Source: Cycas panzhihuaensis (taxonomy: Eukaryota; Cycadophyta). From it: 64,000 bases of DNA. How positions within the stretch are numbered: the first letter of the stretch is position 1; each line of letters begins with the position of its first letter. The translations under genes and the position numbers were made by a program. Below are positions 46,601 through 57,656 of the stretch, piece by piece. The DNA lies in assembly GCA_023213395.1 (NCBI GenBank), contig CM041465.1, positions 16,988,001 to 17,052,000 on the forward strand, given 5' to 3'. The notes under the pieces are model-generated. The model ran no database searches and was not told where the DNA came from. It saw nothing but the letters and a program-made list of their open reading frames with translations.

Positions 46601-47099
46601 ATTAGTCACCTACCAGGCAATGGGATAATCCTTCTCTCAAATGGGTAAAAATAAATAAATCTTAAGTGAAAATTTTAAAAAATATTAATATAGTTTTATA
46701 CCATAGGAAAGTTTGTGGTACTACAAATAAATAAGTGGTCTATGGTCTATGTGTGGTAGTTCCTTCTATGATACTGCATCTATATATATGGTACTATAGA
46801 AAACTCAGTATTTCTACCCTAAAAATAGAAAAATTATCTCTATACTAACCTATTTGGACCTGGAAGCACACCTCTGGGGGTCACTAAACATAAGGGGATC
46901 AAGCCTACACAATCGCTAAACAAAGGGCTTAAAGATCCTTGAAAGTGGGGGGTATACGTCACTTAGAAAGGGCATCTATGCATCAAACCGTAGGTTTGAG
47001 GACCCATAAATGGTGCACGATACCCTCCCTTTAGGCAGGTACCTTCATTTACTTGAAATGGTTGATGGCATCCTTAGTTTGCTAAGTAGCCTTAAAGGG
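46601..47099. other. Unassigned sequence with 'gtggtac' palindromic motifs
   Basis: No coding signal was seen. Near 46,705-46,810 there are repeated gtggtac/gtactac-type motifs (agtttgtggtactacaaata, tatggtactatagaaaac). They resemble motifs in the LTR-like regions near 49,430-49,490 and 52,300-52,370, so this may be a fragment of a related LTR. That is a weak inference. Confidence 0.35.
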
Positions 47100-50000
47100 G
47101 ACCCTCCTATCCTGGCAAGTTAAGGAAGGAGAGAGAGGACAAAAGGGGCTTTTCCCAGGATGAAGGAAAAGAAGACGTGAACCCTAGCAGAAAAGGGGTG
47201 CCTATGGAATAAGAAAGAGATAGCAAGTAAAAAGGGTGTAAAAAGGAGGTTTGGTGTAAGAAAAACCAACTCCTAGAAAGGGTAAGGCAAGTAGGGTGCC
47301 TTACCAAGGGGCACATAGAGGGAACACCTCTAGGGTTTGTATGCATTAGGTGGGTGACTAAGTATGTCAAAAGATTTGGGAGATATCTTTGTTTTGCTCA
47401 AAAAGTAATGTAATAATACGAAATACTATTATCGCTAAGTAAATACAAATTAAAGGAAAAACTCTTTTCTTTATCTCTCATTTCCTCTCTCTCTTTTTCT
47501 TTTATGAACAAAAAGATAAGGGAATAAGGGAGAGAGAAAATACAAGAAAAGAGTACAATGACTAATGCAATTTATTCTAATGATGCATGGGAGGAAAAGC
47601 AACTATTAAGAGGCTTAAGTCCCTTTATGTCCCCACCATGGTAAGTGCAAAGAGTATGCAAAAAAGAGGGAGATGCAATAAGGGGAAAGAAACTGTTTTG
47701 TCACTTTTCATTAGGGATGTAATATGAGTGGTATATCAACCCAAATTACCCTCATTTAAATGCCTGTGCAATGAGGAGGAGAAAGGGATTAAAAACAAAT
47801 TTCTTTTCCTTTGGGACAGGGGGAAAGGGATTAAAAAAGTAGAAGAAGTTGAAGGAGATGCACTTGGAATTGAGTTAGTTGGTAAAATGTGCCTTTCCTC
47901 CTTCTTTACGATCTCTTTACCAGTCACCTCGTGCTCCTTGTTATGGTTGGCATCGTAAGTGTCACATTGGTGAGGCTTCCTTACCTTCCCCAAGATGCTT
48001 ATGCAAAATGAAATAGAAAAATTTGTAAGGAAAAGCTCAAAGGAAATAAAAGGGAAATGAACTGCACATACCTTTTAGTATGATTCCTGCTTGCTTTAGA
48101 AAGTAAAACCTACTTGATAGATCAGTTTCCTTTCTCCGAGAGGCTATATGTATATATGAAAGCAAATAGATATTTATACATAGATATGTATACATTTGCA
48201 AATGAAAATTTAATCTTGCTTGTGTACTTTTTAAAAAAGGAAATAATATGCTATTTAATCTCTCTTGTTTGCATGAAAAATATGTAAGCAACCTTTTAGA
48301 AGGGAAAAAGGGGGTAAAGGGAGTGAGAAAGAAAGCCTCGGAATGGCCCACCCTCCCAAAGAGGGTACCTCTAAGTGCTCAAGTACTCCAAACAATTAAA
48401 TCAAGCAAAGGTTTATAGCTTTAGGCAAGTAAAGAAGATGACAAAGTTTGCAAGGATAAAAGTTGTAAAAGCTACAAAAACTACAAATGTTGCAAAAGTT
48501 GTAATGTTGTAGTCTTTGCAAAATTTGTAAAATAAGATAAGAATCACACAAACCATAAGATTTACTAAGAAATCTAAATTTAGATGATCTATGAGGGCTT
48601 ATTACGAGTCTTGCAAGTGGCTACCAACACTACAACTAGTAAGATCCTTCATTCCAAGGGTTTCTTGGCATGTAAGGTGGATGTGAGATGGGAGAAATGA
48701 GAAAGGTAGGGGGATGCCCTAGAGGATATGGCTAAGAGGGTCAGAACTCTAGCCTTAGGCTCCTCTTATTCCTTTATGCAAGTTCCCATAATTCACCCAC
48801 TTGTGGCCCAAGAGGAACCTCAAGAGGTGTGGAAGGATGGATAAGGCAGAGGAAGGGTTTGCCTTCCTCTAAAGAACCCAAGAAACAAATGTATGGAGGG
48901 GATTTTTAGGTAAACAAAAGATAATACTCATAAAATACCCTTACCAAAGGAAGGAACAACAAGGTATAGGTCTAAAATCACTACTAAAATTGATTTAGGG
49001 CAGATATTACCTCATGGACTGGTAGGAGGAGAAGGATCCCTCCTGTTGGGCAGAGGAAGGCTCAACTTAGCAGCATAAAGAAGATGAGAAACTTATGAAA
49101 GCCTAATGTAATGGCTAGAGAGAGCACTTGAGAGGATAAACCTGCTGGAAATGATCTACTACAGACCTGCAACTTAAGATTTTTCCCTAAGGGAAGAAGG
49201 AGGTAGGAGAAGAGAGTAAGAGATAGCAGTTGGAGATGTTTTTTCTTTCTCAAATAAGCCAAGGGAGACAAAATGAGTTTGAAATTGGGTTTTTATACCT
49301 AACTTTGGTCTATTGAGTGATTAGGGATTACTTTGGGTGGGAAACAACCTCTTGCCACATGTTAATTTCATAATAAATGTGAAACTAGCCATTGCTAGGC
49401 TATGGATTCAAATGAATAGTCACCCTATGGTAAACTTTGTGGTACTGAGAAGTTTACCGCGATACCACAAATAATGCCATGGTGTAACCAAAATATAAAA
49501 GAAAAATAAAGGGAGGCCTAGGAGGCCCCCAAAAGAAAGGCCTTAGGCCCCAACAGACCAAAATACTAAATTGGTAAGGCATCTTAGAGACTATTAGGTG
49601 TTAGTGGGACCTCATCAAGCAAGGGGAAAGTGGTAATTAGGCCCCAATGTAGGACAAGTGACAAGTGCAAGGGTGATCATGCCTAAAACAAGGTGTTAGG
49701 GATTATGCAATGCCAAAAGACGATCAAAAGTGGGTTGCGAGAGCATGGGAGTACTCAGGTGTGATGGAGGGCCATATGATTCCATGGGATGCTTATCTTG
49801 AGTTGTCATAGGCTGAAATGATAGTTACAAGCATAAAAGAGTAGGCAAGCCACATATATTAACCATGTAGATGACAATACCATGCATGATGCATCTAATG
49901 AATATCTAATTACATTTTGAAATAAATGAAGGGTGAGGTTAAAGATGTACTTATGTTTATCTAGGAGGTGTCATCCATGTCCATTCCTGGTAGCAATGAA
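47100..50000 (-). repeat. LTR-like region, minus orientation (boundaries uncertain)
   Basis: On the minus strand this contains a promoter-like layout: a motif cluster (ggtaaacttctcagtaccac, near 49,430-49,490), attcatttgaatccatagcc (near 49,400), and a TATA-like tataaaaacc near 49,295. A C/T-rich leader follows, ending in purine/pyrimidine-biased text near 47,460-47,530. The order of landmarks matches the plus-strand region 52,240-53,600 (attcatttgaatcaaaccat, tatataatcc, similar downstream phrases), so the two look like one LTR family in opposite orientation. Small frames here (47,107-47,370; 47,736-47,993; 48,037-48,351; 49,062-49,271) show no known domain. Confidence 0.45.
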
Positions 50001-50940
50001 ATAAGACCCAAAGTAGGTCCGTCAAGACCAAGGCACCTAAAAACCCTAGTCCAACCTCTTCAGAGACCCTAAATGGGTCCCATTAGGCCTCATAATCCTA
50101 AAATATGTGCTACCTAGCTACCAAAAAGTACAATGATAAAAACAGACAAAAAATAAGCTCAAAGTTAATATCCACTCACTAGGTCTACCTCACTACTACT
50201 ATGATGTCCTTTGGATCCTAAAGACTCCTCCTATATAAAGATCTAACAACTATATCATTCTCAGCAAACCCATGAAGGTAAGGGAGATTTGGTATGGTAG
50301 AGGGATTCTCTAAGAAACTTAAATGGGTAACGATAAAAATGAATTCTAAATTCTCAACTGACCCATTTTTATTCATCCTCCTTCAACAATCTTCATGGAT
50401 CTCTTTACCTATTTTTCATTTTGATTGAGCCATTAGATCAACATTTTTAGGACCATTTTTAGCTCCTTAAGGACCTAAGCCCTCTTTGGCTCCTTGGTAT
50501 TATTTTTCTCACCTTTTTATGTGTAATGTTAATGATTTTTACCCTCCTCTAGGGAGCCTTTTTACCTCTAAATGCATTAGTATAGAACCCTATCAGTGCC
50601 TATACTCCTTAGTTCTGTATTGACATACTAATCTCTAATTTTACAACTATATTAGATCCTTTCATCACCCAACAAAATATCACTCTATTTTTTGAGCCTT
50701 CTATTAAGTTTTTAATAAATCTTGGGCCTGATTGATAAGCTCCTTATGCCATCACCTCTTTCTCTCATAGGGAAAACCCTCCATGAGCCTCATTGCCTAG
50801 CCATAAGTCTCTCCTATCCTCTTATTGAGTACTTTTTTTATGACTTTTAGTACTCATTATTCTTCACTTGGGTTTCTTCTATCTTCATGCTTTTCTCCCA
50901 TAAAGGGATGATATTTATCTATGTTATGAAGTTATAGCCA
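50001..50940 (+). other. Unassigned A/T-rich region upstream of RNase H (E6b)
   Basis: No recognisable protein was found. It precedes the RNase H domain of E6b in the same place that the ~1-kb spacer precedes it in E4, but I could not see clear base-level similarity to that spacer. It may be a diverged equivalent. Confidence 0.4.
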
Positions 50941-51382
50941 TTGTCCTTCTCCATGGACTTACTCATCTACACCAATAGAGGCAATTATGGTAATCTAGGA
51001 TCCTTTGTTATAGCTTGGATCATTCATGATCCTTCTAGGTATGCCCTCATGCATTCTAGGATCTATTTACTTGAAGCCACAAATAATGAAGTAAAGTATT
51101 TGGCTATGATTAAGGCCTTGGCTGATACACTTCATCTCCATAGTAGCCCATTATCTTGTATTGTGACTCCTAGATGGTAATATCTTAGTTGACTCAGGTT
51201 TACCAAGTTCTTTTCTCTAAATTAAGGTCTATAGTTATGACAACGAGATCCATTTTGGCTTGTTTCTCCTTGGATTAGATTTAGTATATCCCTTGCAACC
51301 AAAATGTAGAAGTTATCATCTTAGTTAGCTTCATCCTAGAGCCTCGCTTACAACTTGCAAATGACTCCCTTTCGACCCGATG
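50941..51382 (+). pseudogene. Extra RNase H domain (E6b)
   Basis: The frame reads MDLLIYTNRGNYGNLGSFVI, AWIIHDPSRYALMHSRIYLL and EATNNEVKYLAMIKALADTL, then after a frameshift near 51,155 DS.MVIS.LTQVYQVLFSKL, YIPCNQNVEVIILVSFILEP. It stops at 51,380-51,382. The layout is that of RNase H: TN-G-x-GN, NNEVxYLAM.KAL, DS..VI..L, N.EV..LV. Relative to catalytic residues, the first Asp is Asn (50,974-50,976), the second-position Glu is kept (NNEV), the third Asp is kept (DS), and the last Asp is lost. It matches the E4 domain at 22,110-21,676 in order and motifs. A polypurine tract and LTR follow. Confidence 0.76.
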
Positions 51383-51857
51383 AGTACCCCATTGAAAAGG
51401 GCCTTAGGGGGTAGCCCCCTTTCTTCCTTGACCTATGAAAGTGAATGCTAATGAGGTAAAACTATAGTGACCAAGACCTTTTTCCACCTAACTCTTACCT
51501 TTGATTAGTATGATTAGGCATCCCCTCATCTCCCCAAAGGTTTCTTTGGGTTTTCTAGCCCAATTTTAGGGTCATTCCACCCACTTGGTATATTAATAGG
51601 GCTCCCTCCTCCTTGGTTATTGCTTTTCCTTTTTGTCTATACATGCTTAGGATTCATGACTACCCACCTTGGGATCAATTCAATTACATGCTTGCCTCCC
51701 TCCTCACCTTATGCCACTTGATCATGCACCCATTACAATACTCATTGCCCCTTTGTGGCTCACATGCATTTGACTCCTAGTTATTGTTCATATTAATAGC
51801 ATTTGTGTTGGAAACATTTACCATTATCATAGATTTAGAGTGACAGGGTTCTATTGC
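51383..51857 (+). other. E6b 3' untranslated region
   Basis: It lies between the RNase H stop and the polypurine tract, with C/T-rich text and no coding signal. In E4 the equivalent interval is 4 kb and holds the PMD frame; here there is only ~475 bp and no PMD. Confidence 0.5.
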
Positions 51858-51868
51858 TAAGGGGGCAG
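51858..51868 (+). other. Polypurine tract of E6b
   Basis: The tract ctaagggggcag at about 51,857-51,868 is followed by tgttttctag, a TG-type LTR start. Its form (A-A-G-G-G-G-G-C-A-G) resembles that of E4 (AAAGGGGCAAA). Confidence 0.6.
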
Positions 51869-53600
51869 TGTTTTCTAGCTTTAGGGAATCGATCAGTAGA
51901 TAATGACACAAAGGTAAGTGAAGGTATATATCTCTTCCTCCACTCACAACTTTAGAGTTATATTGTTGACTCTAGGATGATGATTGGATATATGTTTGAT
52001 GCTTTCTTGATTTTCTTGTCTCTTCCTTTATGTTAATCATGATTAGGACTCTAGTCCAATGGCCCCAAATCCCCCCATCATGGCCTAATAATCAGTAAGG
52101 TGACCCTTCTATTATCCCTATAATTCTATTTCTGTTAATTTTTTGACCCATGGCTACTTGTTTCACTCTATTTTTTGCTTCAGTTGCATGTGGTCTATCA
52201 TTTAGTGATAGGATCAATTTTAGGAGCTATAAGTGATGATATAGAGTATTGAGGTCAATTTTTGATGAGATGTTATAATACTATACTGATTTTTACTAGC
52301 AACAATGGTATTACAAAGTATTTCATAGTACCATAGACAAGTTCATGGTACCATAAAGAACTTCATAGTATGACTATTACAATAATTAGTTATAGCCAAT
52401 AATGTTTAAATTGCATAATTAATGCCTCCTGTTAAGCCTGCTAGGCCATGGTAGGCCCATGTTAATGTGCAATAGTCCAAGGAGGCCTCTTAATTCACCA
52501 AACTATATATTTTTTTTGAATTTAGAGTGGATTCATTTGAATCAAACCATGGAAAGTCCATGGTTTCTTAGTGATAGTTTCTCACATAAAACTACCACCT
52601 TAACACCTTGATTTCTCCTATATAATCCCTCATTTATTAGTGGGAGAGGGTCTATTAATTCTATTCTTTTATGAGTTGAGTTCACTTTCCATTAGCTAGG
52701 TACATATTTTAGACATTCTTATACTTAGTTTGGCTTGGTTCACATGCTCATTCTTGGCTAGACTTGGTGGAGATCCTCATTCTTAATTCAAGTTCTCACT
52801 AGCTTGGCTCTACTTTCTTATTCTTGAGACTCAACACCTTGGATTACTATCATCCTTGGCCTCAATCTCTAAAGGATTGATGAGATTTACTTGATTTGGC
52901 TTGGAGCACCAAGCAATTACCACTGTTTCATTAGAGGAGGACTTAGAATGAGACATCAACAATCTCAAAGAGGTGTGATAAGGTTTATTTATGTAACTAT
53001 TAGCTCCAACTCACTCCTCACTCTTGGTTAATCCATTTCCTTAATGCATGGTGTAAGATCTCCCTTGTGCACATTCTTTCTACTCTATTTTGGGCCATGT
53101 TACCATATGTTATGATGATTTTACTCTAATAATTACTTAGATGCTCCTTATTACTATACTTTCATTTTTTTTTCATTGATTGTTTATCAAGTTGTTGGGA
53201 TTTTGGAGGGTTTCCCTTTACCTAACTAAGGAAACCACCTATATTGGGGAGGATAGTTCCATCTTAAGGCAACCCTCATCCCTATTTCCTATATTTCATA
53301 CCATCTTGTACTTTATCTCTTTGTGATAAATGTCCATACTTGTATGTAGTATATGCATTGCCTTGGTAGTGTATAAAAGATAGTGTTGTGAACTATATTA
53401 CAAATCTTGTTAGCTTAGATGACTTCCTAACTTGCATACAAGGTGGAGTCCAAGCTTTCCAAGGAAATTTAAAACACCTAATGGCAGATCACATTTTCCA
53501 AGGTGGGGTCCCCCTTCTCATTTCATTTATTTCTTAATGTTGTCAATTTCCATTATTTATATTATATTGCTAGTTTGATTTGGGGTAGTTAAGTAGAGCC
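51869..53600 (+). repeat. LTR-like region, plus orientation (E6b 3' LTR; end uncertain)
   Basis: It starts tgttttctag after the polypurine tract. Landmarks are a motif cluster with gttcatggtaccataaagaa near 52,350, attcatttgaatcaaaccat near 52,530, a perfect 10-bp hairpin aaaccatgga-aag-tccatggttt (52,544-52,566), and tatataatccctc near 52,614 as a TATA-like site. It resembles 47,100-50,000 read on the opposite strand. The right boundary could not be fixed because no second same-orientation copy is in the window. Confidence 0.5.
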
Positions 53601-55700
53601 CCTGACCTTATAACATCACAGTAGAAGAGAGGCTATAAGGTGACATCAAGGAAATATATTCTTACCAGTTACTTCTATTATGAGTATGCCCTCTATCCTT
53701 TTTCTTTTTTCCCTTCTTGCCTTACATTGGTTTCATCTCTTTTGTTACATGCATTCACTACCCTCCTTGTTTCCTTTTTTTTTTAAAGAAAGTAGAGAAA
53801 AGAGGGAAAAGAGAGAGTAAAGAAAGAAGGAGAGAGAGGGTTGTATAATTCCATTATCCTTTAAATCCCCTCTTTTGTCCTCCATTCCTCTTTATTTTGC
53901 TTTGAAAAGATTGCAGAAAGAAAAGAAAAAAGGATAAAAGAGAGTGTAAGGAGAGCAAGGTTTGACACTTCTTGTACATTATTTTTGTTAAACTACTTGG
54001 TTGTTTTATTTTTTGTAATATGTATATGAACAACCCACATTAAGAAAGAACCCCAAGTAGAATATATAACTACCTCTGAATATGAACAAGACAAGAGAAT
54101 GATCCAAACCCCTTCCACCTTCTTCATCTATCCTCTCTATCATACCCTCTTCCTATGAGGGAATCTTCTTTACCATATACCATAAGAGGATAGGAGAAGC
54201 CCTACTTAGGCAACTTGGTAACCTAAGAAATCCAAGCTGCCCATACCTTAAAGACCTATCTACCATAAAACTCAAGGCCTTATATGTAAATAAGGGAACA
54301 CACACCATGTGAGTCCTGAATCTGTTCCCATACATCATACAGATGCCATTCATGGATAAATAGGAGCTACACCACATCACTTTAGGCCCTTACACCCTAG
54401 GCCTATTGCCCATAGGTGCATATTTTCCTCTTGTTACCCCTGGCAAGTGCAATTCTATATACCTAATCCCAATTCCATTGGAAGAATGTAAAACTAATTT
54501 GTATCATATAAAGGTAGTTACCCAATTAATATCTTCCACTACTCCCTTCACATTGTAGTAGGATGTAGGGTCATTGATTGTAAGTAGTCTCATTGGTAAC
54601 TTCCCTATCAATGACATTATATTCTTTTGCATCTCTCACTGAGTCAGATGGTGAGTCTTTTCTACACCAGTCTATCCTCAAAATTAACTCTTATCCTAAG
54701 GATAAGGTCTCTTATTCCTTTGATAGTGATGAGGTCTTTGGTCCTCTCATTGACCTATCTTCCATCCCTAATATAAAGCTACTTACGAAGACTTCTAGTG
54801 ATTCCTTGAGTTAGATCAAGGAGATTCTTTTCAACCATGATTATGATATTTTCCTTGATGAGGTTCTTGACCTTCTTATTGAGTTTTCTACTTGTCCTAA
54901 CTTATAGGTGCTTTAGGGGTCTTACTTTGACAACCTTAACTTGTTGGATTGGGAGGCTTCCTCTTTAGAAATCATAAACTTCAATCATTGAAGGAAGAGG
55001 ACAAACCCCAAGATGAAGAGATTTATTTATCTATTTCTACTATTGAATAACATACCCCATATATTTCCTTAGGGATTATACTGATTCATAGGGTCTTTCC
55101 CTCATCTTCATAAGATTCCATACACTTATTATATCCATGTTTATTTCACTAATTTTATATAAAGTATTAGAGATAATTCCATGAGTACTTACCTTACCTT
55201 CTAAAATTCCCACCAAAGCAAGTTAGGGTACTGCAACCTAGTTTAAATTCATATATCCTTTAGTTTGACATAGAATATTTTCCTCACCTACCTTTCTTGG
55301 ATCCTTCTTAGAGTCCTTCTAATAGTGATTCACCTTAATTACATTATAAGGAAGTCTCATTGGTATTAGATCTTATCACAAAATACTTCTTTAATTCATG
55401 CCAATTATTATCATGAGCTAATTCGATATAACCCACCCTCAACTTATAAACATCATGTGCAATATGGTTATGAGGCTATGACCACTTTGAAGCAAGTCAT
55501 CTACCATTTTTTCCAAAGGTATAATATCCTTTTTAGTCTTAAGCACTTCATCTCTATTAAGTTAATTATGTTTCCCTTTGAGGTATGGAATTTGATGTCA
55601 TTAAGAAGAACCTTTCTTATAGTTTTAAGGCTAACTAATAAGCTAAGGAATTTATTGAACTCTACCCTTGAGGAGAATAGTTAGTTTAAGAATTCTTTCA
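53601..55700 (+). other. Unassigned region with a decayed plus-strand frame
   Basis: A plus-strand frame is readable at 54,593-54,814 (LTESDGESFLHQSILKINSY, FDSDEVFGPLIDLSSIPNI) and continues past a stop with IKEILFNHDYDIFLDEVLDL and LDWEASSLEIINFNH to about 54,990. Another piece at 55,457-55,684 (QYGYEAMTTLKQVIYHFFQR) follows. The acidic Asp/Ser-rich start resembles polyprotein linkers of gypsy elements in composition only. I recognise no domain. A purine-rich run at 53,785-53,840 is low complexity. Confidence 0.35.
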
Positions 55701-55701
55701 A

Positions 55702-56022
55702 TGTAGGTTACGATGGAGATACAAAGTAGAGTAGTAAACCATGAGAAAACTAATCCATATTTGAAACATGTGAATACACCATTTTGATTAACCCATTTTT
55801 GCTTGAATACATAAAATCCTTCAATAGGTGGTATTGATGAACATCAGGGGAGATGACCCCATAAAATTTATACTTTTGAGGGAGGAGGAAAACCTCCTCG
55901 ACCCCTAATTCAAAATAATATAAAATAATATGTAATATTAATTAAACCTTACCTAACTTACCTTGAAGGGTTATGTGCTATATACTCTAATGTGGAGTTA
56001 AGTAATGGGTATTAACCCAACA
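55702..56022 (-). repeat. 3' LTR of copia derivative E8
   Basis: On the minus strand this starts tgttgggttaatacccatta (from 56,022), directly after a polypurine tract, and ends cctaca at 55,702. The ends form an imperfect inverted repeat (TGTTGGGTT/AACCTACA). The matching 5' LTR was not found with confidence; tgtaggtt at 59,726 may be its inner edge. Confidence 0.7.
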
Positions 56023-56037
56023 TTCTCCCCCTTAATA
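56023..56037 (-). other. Polypurine tract of E8
   Basis: The minus strand reads ctattaagggggagaa immediately before TGTTGGG. It is almost the same as the tract of E7 (tatgggggagaa). Confidence 0.82.
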
Positions 56038-56200
56038 GTCATTACATATATCTGTATCTTCTCTTTAAACTTATGAAACTTGAACTTGAAAAAAAACTTT
56101 GAATATTTATCCCTTAGCTTGATCATCATCAACTCACCTCATCCTTTCGGTAATGTGTGTCTATTTAACATTGAGTTGCTTAAATAAAGTTTAAGTAGGT
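56038..56200 (-). pseudogene. Ty1/copia RNase H tail of E8
   Basis: Minus-strand text reads DDDQAKG.IFKVF (from DQ.ADIFTK), then KFKFHKFKEKIQIYVMTIKG and ENVG at the element end. It parallels the RNase H end of E7 (IKFHKFGDKF...GGEC). It lies directly next to gag; integrase, RT and most of RNase H are absent, implying a deletion of several kilobases near 56,165-56,230. Confidence 0.72.
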
Positions 56201-56745
56201 GTAGCTTAATTTGAATGAAGATAAATAACTCAAACTCTAATTTTATCTCTTAGAACTTTAACTTTGTCTTCTGAAATCTTTATTTTGTGAGTAATTGTCA
56301 TATCATAAGGTTTCTCCCCCTCAAATGAAGGATCAACTTCATATATAACAAGGTGATCATTCATTTGACTTGAATTCTCTTCCTTAGTCTTTTCATCATA
56401 AACAATGTGCTCTAACATTTGTCTCACATGCTTAACAATATTAATGTTAAATTCATTTACATTGAGGGTTTCTTCCCCACAAATAGAATCTAAGGTGTCC
56501 TATATAGATTTGGAGGTCGTCATTTCATAAACTTTAGAAAAAACATTATCATTTATGGTGCAAAATAATATAGCTAAGACTTCATTGTCCTCTTTTATGT
56601 CTTCTTTAGTATTAAGGTCATATCCATGTTGTAGGTATCTCCAAAGATCATTTGTAATAAAGTAAGTTTGCATTGTTTTATGCCATTGTGAAAAATCATA
56701 ACCATCAAATATAGGGAATCGTATTTGATTTAGATTAATTGTCAT
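56200..56745 (-). pseudogene. Ty1/copia gag of E8
   Basis: The start is clear: MTINLNQIRFPIFDGYDFSQ, then WHKTMQTYFITNDLWRYLQH, EVLAILFCTINDNVFSKVYE and TSKSI.DTLDSI. This is a UBN2-type copia gag (F.G..Y..W...M..YF...DLW). The C-terminal open piece 56,427-56,230 reads VRQMLEHIVYDEKTKEENSS and ITHKIKISEDKVKVLRDKIR. Only two stops break the frame, so gag is better kept than in E7. The retained gag with lost pol suggests a gag-only, non-autonomous derivative. Confidence 0.85.
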
Positions 56746-57580
56746 TTTATAGGAAACTTTAGTACATAATTGAAAAGAATCTAATTTTCAAGTCGACAAA
56801 TCCTTAATTGATTTTAATACTAATGCAAGTAGATGATAAAGATATTCCAAAAAAAATGCAAGCTAATGTCAATAAGATATCAATGATGTAATCTTGCTAA
56901 TAAATTTCAAGAAAAAGATGTAATGCCTTTAAAAATGAAATAAGATTCCTTTTATGCAAAAAGAAAATAACTTGAATGACACACAATAACTTCTAAGTAA
57001 GATTAAATAAATAGTAAACTCTTGAAAGAAATATACAAGTAATCACTTTCCAAAAAGAATGCAATGCCCTTAAAAGTGAAATGTGCCTTTGGAAAGTAAA
57101 GGGTACTACCAACTAGATGTAACTTTTACAAGTGTAATAAGTGCATGAACTTTTCAACAATGATGAAATAAAGAATGCTTTCAACAAGTATATATGCTCT
57201 CAATAATGATGAATGAAGAATTCTTTTAACAAGTGTATGAACCTTTCAACAATGATGAATGAAAAATGCTTTCAATAAGTGTATGAACTTTTCAAGTGTA
57301 TGCCTTTAGAATAAATTAATGAACTTATAAGGTATAATTTCAAATACACTTTGAAATACAATGATTATATGAGCAAATTTGGAAAGTAACTAAGATCTTT
57401 TAAATATACAGATCTAAAATAAAACTTCTTGATGATGAAGAAATAAAAATTAAAAAAAATTTGAGGTTTTGATTTTTCAAACGGATAAGCACTAACTTGA
57501 GTAAGAAAATGACCACTTTTTTCAATGCAAAATCAATAAGTATTCCTTTTGTCTATGATGAAGATATATAATGCAAGAAA

Positions 57581-57656
<76 letters not shown>

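Noticed and set aside
48037-48351. Possible host gene in 47-49.3 kb from several small frames
   Set aside because: Frames are short, mutually overlapping on both strands, lack recognisable domains, and lie in an LTR-like region.
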